5,233 bases of DNA from an uncultured Clostridia bacterium (lineage in GTDB: Bacteria; Bacillota; Clostridia; Christensenellales; Borkfalkiaceae). Shown here in pieces: positions 1-4,970 of the stretch. The stretch spans positions 1 through 5,233 of the forward strand of contig CANROI010000109.1 in assembly GCA_947632165.1 (NCBI GenBank), given 5' to 3'. A model generated the notes under the pieces. The model was not told where the DNA came from and made no database searches. It saw nothing but the letters and a program-made list of their open reading frames with translations. How positions within the stretch are numbered: position 1 is the stretch's first letter; every line of letters starts with the position of its first letter. Both the position numbers and the translations under genes were made by a program.

Positions 1-932
1 CCGCGGCGATCGGCGAGGTGCTCTCCGTCAACGGGCTCCCCGTCGGGGTATACGAGAACCGTCCCTTCTTCGATGCACTCACGGCATGCTATGCGAACGA
101 AAAGATCAAGCTCTCGGAGGGGAACAACCAGATCTCCCTGCGCATTCTCGATCTGTTCGCGCCCATCGGCAAGGGCCAGCGCGCCCTCATCATCGCCCCG
201 CCCAAGGCGGGCAAGACGACCCTCCTCAAAGATATCGCCCGCGCGATCGCCGACCATCACAGGGATATCTCCCTCATTGTGCTTTTGATCGACGAGCGGC
301 CGGAGGAGGTGACCGATTTCCGCTCGAGCGTGGATAACGCGGAGATCATCTACTCCACCTTCGACGAGGGGGCGGATCATCATGTCCGCGCGGCGGAACT
401 CACCGTGGCGCACGCCAAGCGCATGGCGGAGCAGGGGAAAGACGTGGTGCTCCTGCTCGATTCGCTCACAAAGCTCACCCGCGCCTATAACTACATTGCG
501 GAGAGCACGGGCAAGACGCTCTCGGGCGGGTTGGACGCGGGCGCGCTTGCCGAACCCAAACGCTTCTTCGGCGCCGCGCGCAACACGGTGGAGTCGGGCA
601 GCATCACCATCCTCGCCACGGCGCTCGTGGATACGGGCAGCCGCATGGACGACGTCATCTATGAGGAGTTCAAGGGCACGGGCAACTGCGATATCTTCAT
701 CTCGCGCGAGCTCGCGGAACGCCGCGTATTCCCCGCGATCGACATCCGCCGCTCCGGAACGCGGAAGGAGGATATGCTTCTCTCCAAAGAAGAATTGAAC
801 GCCGTCTACAAGATGCGCGAGCGCGGGCTCGTGGAAAATGCGGACGGCGTCATTGAGATGCTCAAGAAAACGGAAAATAACGAGGCGTTCCTGTCTCGCC
901 TCGGTGAGTGGCTCAAAGTATATAAGGCGTGA
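1..932 (+). CDS. rho: Transcription termination factor Rho, C-terminal part (5' end outside window)
   Basis: This is a hexameric RNA-dependent ATPase/translocase that releases RNA polymerase from untranslated transcripts in the cytoplasm. The frame is open from base 3, so about 309 C-terminal residues are visible. The RNA-binding N-terminal domain lies upstream, and the GTG at 18 is not the true start. Motifs in order: Walker A APPKAGKTT (195-221); LLIDERPEE with the catalytic Glu at 294-296 (E211 in E. coli); Walker B LLLDS with Asp at 459-461; the Q-loop region followed by PKRFFGAARN; the R-loop EEFKGTGN; and RSGTRKE with the arginine finger at 762-764 (R366 in E. coli). The match to E. coli Rho, recalled from memory, is near-continuous to the C-terminus, with no frameshift or missing catalytic residue. 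It ends TGA, 3 bp from the convergent gene, and no intrinsic terminator follows. The identification is essentially certain. Confidence 0.97.
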   Translation, partial: AAIGEVLSVNGLPVGVYENRPFFDALTACYANEKIKLSEGNNQISLRILDLFAPIGKGQRALIIAPPKAGKTTLLKDIARAIADHHRDISLIVLLIDERPEEVTDFRSSVDNAEIIYSTFDEGADHHVRAAELTVAHAKRMAEQGKDVVLLLDSLTKLTRAYNYIAESTGKTLSGGLDAGALAEPKRFFGAARNTVESGSITILATALVDTGSRMDDVIYEEFKGTGNCDIFISRELAERRVFPAIDIRRSGTRKEDMLLSKEELNAVYKMRERGLVENADGVIEMLKKTENNEAFLSRLGEWLKVYKA

Positions 933-935
933 CGT

Positions 936-1217
936 TCAACGCTTTTTGTTGAGCACGTTGCGGTATCCTTCGCCGTAGCGCACGCATTTGGAGACGCGCG
1001 AGAGCGTCGCCGAGGAGATGTTTGTCTCGGCAATGATCTGCTCGTAGGTCTTTCCCTCGAGCAGAAGGGTCGCGGCGTGCACGCGCTGGCTGAGCGAAGC
1101 GACCTCGTTGTAGGTGAGCAGGTCGTCGAAGAAGGCGCCGCATTCGTCGAGCGTCTCCAAAGAGAGGATCGCCTCGAAGAGCGCTCTGTTCTGTTCGATA
1201 TAGGTTTCCCTTGTCAT
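936..1217 (-). CDS. TrpR-like YerC/YecD family DNA-binding regulator
   Basis: This is a 93-residue all-helical protein related to the tryptophan repressor TrpR, in the YerC/YecD subfamily of Firmicutes. A helix-turn-helix spans about residues 57-79 (TYEQIIAETNISSATLSRV) and is followed by the subfamily-typical YGEGY. A hand alignment to E. coli TrpR has one single-residue gap. It places T35, R45, T71 and R74 on TrpR T44, R54, T81 and R84, which line the tryptophan pocket, but V75 sits on TrpR G85. The start is the ATG at 1215-1217, inside an ATGA overlap with the ATPase stop and preceded by GGGAGGA at 1224-1230. It is the last gene of the amino-acid importer operon, so it probably regulates that operon or related genes. 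The ligand and targets of this subfamily are not known to me. Family call is sure; role is inferred. Confidence 0.92.
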   Translation of the reverse strand: MTRETYIEQNRALFEAILSLETLDECGAFFDDLLTYNEVASLSQRVHAATLLLEGKTYEQIIAETNISSATLSRVSKCVRYGEGYRNVLNKKR

Positions 1218-2047
1218 ATCATTTCCTCCCGGTGCCTCAAAAACGCCTTGGTCTTTCCCTTTTGCGGATTGCCGAACACCTCTTCGGGGGTGCCCGATTC
1301 CTCCACGACGCCGTCCGCCATGAAGAGCACGCGGTCCGCGACGTCGCGCGCGAACGCCATTTCATGGGTGACGATGATCATCGTCCGGCCCTTGAGGGCG
1401 CGGATCGCCTTGAGGACTTCGCCCGTCAGCTCGGGATCGAGCGCCGAGGTCGGCTCGTCGAAGCAGAGGATCTCGGGTTCGAGGGCGAGCGCCCGTGCGA
1501 TCGCGACGCGCTGCTGCTGTCCGCCCGAGAGCTCGAAGGGGTAGGACTCCGCCTTATCGGAGAGAGAGACCCGCTCGAGCAGGACCTCCGCCCGCCGTCT
1601 GTTCTCGGCGAGGAGCGATCTATAAAATTCTTTTGCCTCCGCCGCGGCGCGCGACCGTTTGCAGCCCGCGGCGACGGCTTCTTTTTTTTGCGCCCTTGCA
1701 CGCTCTTTTGCCAAAAGATCTGCCGCCAGCGTGACGTTTTTCAGCGCACGGTAATGGGGGAAGAGGTTGAAATTCTGAAAGACGAGCCCGAACTTCAGCC
1801 GCTTCGCGCGCAATTCCCGCTCCGAGTACTTGCAGGTGGCGTCGGAGAGGAGCTCTCCGCCTAAAAATATCCTGCCCTCGTCGGGCGTTTCGAGAAAATT
1901 GAGGCAGCGCAGGAGCGTGGTCTTTCCGCTCCCGGAGGACCCGATGATCGCCAGGATCTGCCCCTGTTCCAAAGAAAAGTCGATCCCCTTGAGCACTTCC
2001 TTGCCGGAAAAACTCTTGCGGAATCCCTCTACGCGCAAAAATTCCAT
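1214..2047 (-). CDS. Polar amino-acid ABC transporter ATP-binding protein (GlnQ/HisP type)
   Basis: This is the cytosolic ATPase that drives amino-acid import, pairing with the permease encoded just upstream. It has 277 residues. Walker A GSSGSGKTT is at 36-44, the Q-loop Q91 is in VFQNFNLFPH, the signature LSGGQQQR is at 173-180, Walker B ILCFDEP at 193-199 holds catalytic E198, the D-loop SALD is at 201-204 and the H-loop is H228. All residues for ATP hydrolysis are present. The family is usually about 240 residues. The excess is a basic, Ala/Arg/Lys/Glu-rich stretch at about 112-150 in the helical subdomain, between the Q-loop and the signature. The ATG at 2047 gives MEFLRVEGFRKSF, the usual N-terminus, and follows the permease TAA by 2 bp, with AAGGTG overlapping that stop. 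The frame is open further upstream, but that reading is a shadow of the permease. The substrate cannot be read from the ATPase. Confidence 0.96.
   Translation of the reverse strand: MEFLRVEGFRKSFSGKEVLKGIDFSLEQGQILAIIGSSGSGKTTLLRCLNFLETPDEGRIFLGGELLSDATCKYSERELRAKRLKFGLVFQNFNLFPHYRALKNVTLAADLLAKERARAQKKEAVAAGCKRSRAAAEAKEFYRSLLAENRRRAEVLLERVSLSDKAESYPFELSGGQQQRVAIARALALEPEILCFDEPTSALDPELTGEVLKAIRALKGRTMIIVTHEMAFARDVADRVLFMADGVVEESGTPEEVFGNPQKGKTKAFLRHREEMI
1224..1230 (-). promoter_or_regulatory. Ribosome binding site for the TrpR-like gene
   Basis: GGGAGGA lies 6 nt before the ATG at 1217, inside the last codons of the ATPase gene. Together with the ATGA overlap it supports both translational coupling and independent initiation of the small regulator. 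Confidence 0.8.
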
Positions 2048-2049
2048 TT

Positions 2050-2694
2050 TTACACCTTGATATACGCGAGCCGCTTTTCCAGATAGCGGAAAAGAAGGGT
2101 GAGCGCGCCGACAAAGATGAGGTAGAACGCGCCCGTGTAGAAGATGGGCCAGATGAGCCCCTGCCTTGTGTATTCCTGAGCCTCCATGATGATCTCCGCA
2201 ACGCTGATGACCCGCGCGAGCGAGGTATCTTTGACGAGCGTGATGATCTCGTTGCTCATCGGCGGCACGATCCGCTTGATCACCTGTATGAGGATGATGT
2301 GGCGGAAGATCTGCCCCTTCTTCATGCCGAGCACCTGCCCCGCCTCCATCTGGCCGCGGGGCACGCTCTCGATCCCGCCGCGGTAGATTTCGGAGAAGTA
2401 GCAGGCATAGTTGATCGCAAAGGCGACGATGACCGCAGGGACGCGGTCGAAACCCGAGATACCGAAGAGGAGAGGGGGGCCGTAAAAGATCGCGATGATT
2501 TGGAGCATGAGCGGGGTCCCGCGGATGATCCAGACCACCGTGCGGCAGACGTAGCGCAAGGGTCTGAAGCGCGACATCGAGCCGAAAGCAATCAAAAGGC
2601 CTAAGGGCAACGCCAAAATGAGCGTTGCCGCAAAGATAGAGCAAGTTGTGCCGAACCCTTCAAGCAGGTTGAGGGTAACTTCCCAAAATTTCAT
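2050..2694 (-). CDS. Polar amino-acid ABC transporter permease (HisM/GlnP family)
   Basis: This inner-membrane channel subunit has 214 residues, the usual size. Hydrophobic segments lie at about 14-38, 61-79, 85-102, 130-145 and 182-203, consistent with a five-helix HisM-type subunit. The cytoplasmic coupling loop that contacts the ATPase is at about 102-133 (EIYRGGIESVPRGQMEAG, then LGM). WIIRGTPLMLQ (55-65) is a strong family hallmark. After the EAA loop the usual LPQ is LIQ (135-137), a small departure. Only one permease gene is present, so the channel is probably a homodimer. The ATG at 2694 overlaps the stop of the binding-protein gene by 4 bp (ATGA). No good ribosome site precedes it, only a weak AAGAAAG, so translation is probably coupled to the upstream gene. 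Confidence 0.95.
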   Translation of the reverse strand: MKFWEVTLNLLEGFGTTCSIFAATLILALPLGLLIAFGSMSRFRPLRYVCRTVVWIIRGTPLMLQIIAIFYGPPLLFGISGFDRVPAVIVAFAINYACYFSEIYRGGIESVPRGQMEAGQVLGMKKGQIFRHIILIQVIKRIVPPMSNEIITLVKDTSLARVISVAEIIMEAQEYTRQGLIWPIFYTGAFYLIFVGALTLLFRYLEKRLAYIKV

Positions 2695-3461
2695 GCCATG
2701 TACTTTCTTGTGAGCGCGTCGAGCGTGCCGTCCGTCTTATATTTTGCGATGATGTCGTTGAGTTTTTTCAGAAGGTCGGTGTCCTCCTTGCGCATGCCGA
2801 TGCCGTATTCCTCGCCCGCATAGCCGACGTCCACAAAGGTGAGATCGGCATAGTCGGTGCCCGCACCCGTCATTGCTTTCGCCATCGTATAGTCGATGAT
2901 CGCAATTTCGGAACTGCCCGTCTTGACCTCGAGCAGGCAATCGGATTGCGCGGTCATCTTGTTGACTTTGGAGGTGTAGCTGTTGTCCGTGACCGTGCTC
3001 TCGCCCGCCGAGCCGCCCTCCACCGCAATGGACGCCGCCTGCCCGACGCTTGCAATGTCGGTGAACTTCGAGGCGTTCTCCGCCTTGACGACGACGACCT
3101 GTTTGTTCTCGAGGTAGGAATCTGAGATGGCGATCTCCTGCTTGAGTTCGTCGGTGATCGTCATGCCGTTCCAGATTAGGTCGATCTTATTCGACTGAAG
3201 CTCGAAGATCTTCTGCTCCCAATCGATGACCTGGAATTTGGGGGTGTAGCCGAGTTCCGCGCACGCCTTTTCCGCAAATTCGGTATCGAATCCGATGAGT
3301 TTTCCGCTCTCATCGTCGTTTTCGTAGTAGTTCATCGGCGCATAGATCGTAATCCCGATGACGAGGGTGTTGTCTTCCTTCGTTTCTCCGCAGCCGCCCA
3401 AAGCGCCTGCCGCTGCGACGCAAGCCGCAAGTCCCATAGCCAATGCAACCGTCTTTTTCAT
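2691..3461 (-). CDS. Amino-acid ABC transporter substrate-binding lipoprotein (SBP family 3)
   Basis: This is the extracellular ligand-capture subunit, predicted to be anchored in the membrane by a lipid. It has 256 residues: a lipoprotein signal peptide (MKK, then a hydrophobic Ala/Leu/Val core), lipobox LGGC with the lipidated Cys24, and a mature family-3 two-lobe binding fold. Recognisable blocks are GFDTEFAEKACAELGY (57-72), DLIWNGMTITDE (94-105), VEGGSAGES (147-155), the hinge block AIIDYTMAKA (187-196), and YGIGMRKED with the C-terminal helix DGTLDALTRKYM. D190 matches the Asp that usually holds the ligand amino group. L106 sits where GlnBP-like proteins have the Arg that holds the carboxylate. 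The start at 3461 is chosen because it has AAGGAG 9 nt upstream and gives a proper signal peptide; the ATG at 3509 lies in the promoter. First gene of the operon. An amino acid or a derivative is likely, but the exact ligand is unknown. Confidence 0.95.
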   Translation of the reverse strand: MKKTVALAMGLAACVAAAGALGGCGETKEDNTLVIGITIYAPMNYYENDDESGKLIGFDTEFAEKACAELGYTPKFQVIDWEQKIFELQSNKIDLIWNGMTITDELKQEIAISDSYLENKQVVVVKAENASKFTDIASVGQAASIAVEGGSAGESTVTDNSYTSKVNKMTAQSDCLLEVKTGSSEIAIIDYTMAKAMTGAGTDYADLTFVDVGYAGEEYGIGMRKEDTDLLKKLNDIIAKYKTDGTLDALTRKYMA

Positions 3462-3470
3462 CTTTATGAT

Positions 3471-3476
3471 CTCCTT
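3471..3476 (-). promoter_or_regulatory. Ribosome binding site for the binding-protein gene
   Basis: AAGGAG ends 9 nt before the ATG at 3461. It decides the start codon: the longer reading from 3509 has no such site and would begin inside the -10 box of the promoter. Confidence 0.85.
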
Positions 3477-3492
3477 CGTCACTTTATCTTGG

Positions 3493-3518
3493 TGAAGTAA
3501 CAAGGACATTATACTTCA
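3493..3518. promoter_or_regulatory. Candidate operator: inverted repeat over the -10 box
   Basis: TGAAGTA and TACTTCA form perfect 7-bp half sites separated by 12 bp, in a 26-bp span that covers part of the -10 box and the predicted start of transcription. This is a typical place for a repressor dimer to block polymerase. It is not a terminator, because no U-run follows. The operon's own TrpR-like protein is the obvious candidate binder, but that is inference. A 7-bp repeat in A/T-rich DNA could also arise by chance. Confidence 0.35.
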
Positions 3519-3536
3519 TTACTTTAGTTTTGTAAA
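3508..3536 (-). promoter_or_regulatory. Sigma-A promoter of the amino-acid importer operon
   Basis: On the minus strand, -35 TTTACA (3531-3536, 5 of 6 consensus) and a perfect -10 TATAAT (3508-3513) are separated by exactly 17 bp. Transcription should start near 3501, giving a leader of about 40 nt that holds the AAGGAG site. That is too short for a riboswitch. A/T-rich DNA at 3551-3580 lies further upstream and could act as an UP-like or curved element. Confidence 0.85.
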
Positions 3537-3589
3537 GCGTTTGAAGGGGGTATTTTGTAAAAAAATAAAAAATTTTTCGGAAAAACCGT

Positions 3590-3620
3590 AAAAAAGCCCC
3601 CTCCGTGGGGGGGAGGGGGC
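3590..3620 (-). terminator. Intrinsic terminator of the aminopeptidase gene
   Basis: Read on the minus strand, GCCCCCTCC pairs with GGAGGGGGC as a perfect 9-bp, almost all G-C stem around a 7-nt loop, followed at once by TTTTTT. It starts 8 nt after the aminopeptidase stop codon. It should isolate the downstream importer operon from aminopeptidase transcription. A second short T-rich hairpin (TTTTT-CCG-AAAAA, near 3572-3584) follows and may act as a back-up. Confidence 0.93.
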
Positions 3621-3625
3621 GGGGG
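3607..3625 (+). other. Putative G-quadruplex motif
   Basis: The plus strand reads G7-A-G5-C-G5, which supplies at least four runs of three G with one- to three-base loops and so meets the usual quadruplex pattern. It lies between the terminator stem and the aminopeptidase stop codon, on the template strand of that gene, so the mRNA itself is C-rich. Folding in the cell is not shown by the sequence. Confidence 0.5.
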
Positions 3626-3628
3626 ATT

Positions 3629-4867
3629 CTACACCGTGACGCGGTCGCCGTCGAAGGAGAGGCTGCTCCGGTAATAGGCGGCGAGCCCTTTTTTGAGTTC
3701 GAGGTAATCGCGCTCCGCAAAGGTCTCCACGGCGGAATGCATGGCGAGCTGGGCGAGCCCCAAATCTGCGGAGAGGATCCCTGCCTGCCCGAACGAGATC
3801 GCGCCGAGCGTGCCGCCGCTGCGCATGTCGGAACGGTTGAAGAAGGTCTGGTATTTCACGCCTGCGCGGGAGAAGATCGTCTTGATGACGGCGGCGGAGA
3901 GGGCGTCGGTGGTATAGGCGCCGCCCGCATGCCCCTTGATGACGATCCCGCCGCCGAGGACGGCGCGGTTGGTCGGGTCGCACTTTTCGGGATGATTGGG
4001 ATGGAGCGAGTGTGCGTTGTCGAGGGAAATGAGGAAAGACTTTGCCGCCGCATGGCCGAGATCCTCCCGTCCGCGCGCCTGCAGGATCCGCCCGAGCGTA
4101 TTCTTGAGGAAGTCGCTGCCCGCGCCCTGCCGTGTGCGGCTGCCGATCTCCTCGCTGTCGAGGCATGCCGCCACACAGACGCCCGCGGTCTCTCCGCCCG
4201 TGAGCGCCTCGAGCGAGCCGAACACGCTTGAAAGATTGTCGATGCGCGGGGAGGAGATCCATTCTCCGTTCACGCCGCTGCGGAACGGCCGCACGGCGGG
4301 GACGGCAAACAGGTCGAAGGCGACGGGATTTCCGAGCAGCCGCAGAAAGTCGAGCTCGTCCATGCCGATGAGGGGCAGGAGGTCGATCTGCGGATTGGGC
4401 GCGAACTTTTCGTTGGCCTCCCGCTGCATATGGACGGCGAGGGAGGGGATCGTCACGAGAAAGTCGCTGACGAACGGTTCGGCGCAGAGCGCGCCGCCGC
4501 GCTCCCCGATCAGCCGCCCCGCAAGTTTGAGCGGACGGTCGAAGAAGGTATACCAGAGCCCGCCGCCGTAGGGCTCCACATTGAGCTTGCGGAAGTCCTC
4601 CGTCGTCGTCAGAGGGTTCTCCTTGAGCTTGAGGCAGGGGGAATCGGTGTGGCTCGCCACGATCTTGAATCCCTCGCCCTCGCCGACGGTGAAGGCGATG
4701 AGCGCGCTGCCGTTCCGCGTCACATAATACTTGCCGTGCTCGGCGAGCTGCCAGACTTCCGTCTCTTTGAGCGGAGTAAAACCGTGCGCTTCGAGATAGG
4801 CTTTTGCGTTTTCGACCGCCTGGTAGGCGGTGTAGGAAGTTTCCAAAAATCGTAATAACTCATTCAT
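3629..4867 (-). CDS. apeB: M18 family metallo-aminopeptidase (aspartyl aminopeptidase type)
   Basis: This cytosolic, two-zinc exopeptidase removes N-terminal residues, typically Asp or Glu, from peptides. It has 412 residues, near the usual 420-460, with no signal peptide. Metal and catalytic residues, placed by family motifs, are H73 and D75 in ASHTDSP, D210 in SPRIDN, E239 (general base) and E240 in DSEEIGS, D283 in SLDNAHS and H377 in LAMHSAVE. The family blocks EPYGGGLWYTFFDRPLKLAG (98-117) and GGTLGAISF are intact. The N-terminus MNELLRFLETSYTAYQAV is typical, and no in-frame ATG, GTG or TTG lies upstream before a TAA, so the ATG at 4867 is well supported. GGAG lies only 2 nt before it, too close for a normal ribosome site, and the promoter suggests a leaderless message. 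It is a single-gene unit between its own promoter and terminator. The acidic-residue preference is taken from the family, not from this sequence. Confidence 0.95.
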   Translation of the reverse strand: MNELLRFLETSYTAYQAVENAKAYLEAHGFTPLKETEVWQLAEHGKYYVTRNGSALIAFTVGEGEGFKIVASHTDSPCLKLKENPLTTTEDFRKLNVEPYGGGLWYTFFDRPLKLAGRLIGERGGALCAEPFVSDFLVTIPSLAVHMQREANEKFAPNPQIDLLPLIGMDELDFLRLLGNPVAFDLFAVPAVRPFRSGVNGEWISSPRIDNLSSVFGSLEALTGGETAGVCVAACLDSEEIGSRTRQGAGSDFLKNTLGRILQARGREDLGHAAAKSFLISLDNAHSLHPNHPEKCDPTNRAVLGGGIVIKGHAGGAYTTDALSAAVIKTIFSRAGVKYQTFFNRSDMRSGGTLGAISFGQAGILSADLGLAQLAMHSAVETFAERDYLELKKGLAAYYRSSLSFDGDRVTV

Positions 4868-4873
4868 AGCTCC

Positions 4874-4902
4874 ATTATAGATTCTTTTGCGGAAAAAGGC
4901 AA
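4874..4902 (-). promoter_or_regulatory. Promoter of the aminopeptidase gene (predicted leaderless start)
   Basis: On the minus strand, a perfect -10 TATAAT (4874-4879) is preceded, after 17 bp, by TTGCCT (4897-4902, 4 of 6 consensus). Counting six bases after the -10 box puts +1 on the A of the ATG at 4867, so the mRNA would have little or no 5' leader. Confidence 0.7.
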
Positions 4903-4908
4903 GAGATA

Positions 4909-4937
4909 TTGACAGAATTGCGCCGCCGTGTTAAAAT
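4909..4937 (+). promoter_or_regulatory. Promoter of the GH13 glycosidase gene
   Basis: A perfect -35 TTGACA (4909-4914) and TAAAAT (4932-4937, 5 of 6 consensus) have a 17-bp spacer. The expected start is near 4944, giving a leader of about 27 nt with the GAGGAA ribosome site. Its -35 box lies 6 bp from the -35 box of the divergent aminopeptidase promoter. I recognised no catabolite (cre) operator here. Confidence 0.82.
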
Positions 4938-4970
4938 AAGGAGTGGAAATTTACAATTGAGGAAGAGAAT

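Noticed and set aside
934..954. Hairpin GTTCAAC-N7-GTTGAGC as a shared terminator of rho and the TrpR-like gene
   Set aside because: The stem is only 7 bp with a G-T pair, and no T-run follows on either strand.
1214..2644. A 476-residue open frame that would fuse the ATPase to a long N-terminal extension
   Set aside because: The part upstream of 2047 is an Arg/His/Pro-rich shadow of the permease, which itself is clearly real in another frame. The ATPase has a normal N-terminus at 2047.
3462..3509. Upstream ATG at 3509 for the binding-protein gene
   Set aside because: It lies in the -10 box, lacks a ribosome site, and would bury the lipoprotein signal peptide behind 16 polar residues.
3572..3586. 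CodY-box-like sequence upstream of the importer promoter
   Set aside because: It matches only about 11 of 15 positions of the AATTTTCWGAAAATT consensus, in very A/T-rich DNA next to a terminator tail, and it lies well upstream of the -35 box. Chance is the simpler explanation.
3462..3628. Riboswitch or T-box leader for the importer operon
   Set aside because: The predicted leader is only about 40 nt, and no T-box, lysine or glycine riboswitch core or attenuator hairpin is visible.
3519..4262. Long Arg/Pro-rich frames overlapping the aminopeptidase on both strands
   Set aside because: They are typical G+C-rich shadows. The aminopeptidase frame carries all metal-binding motifs over its whole length.
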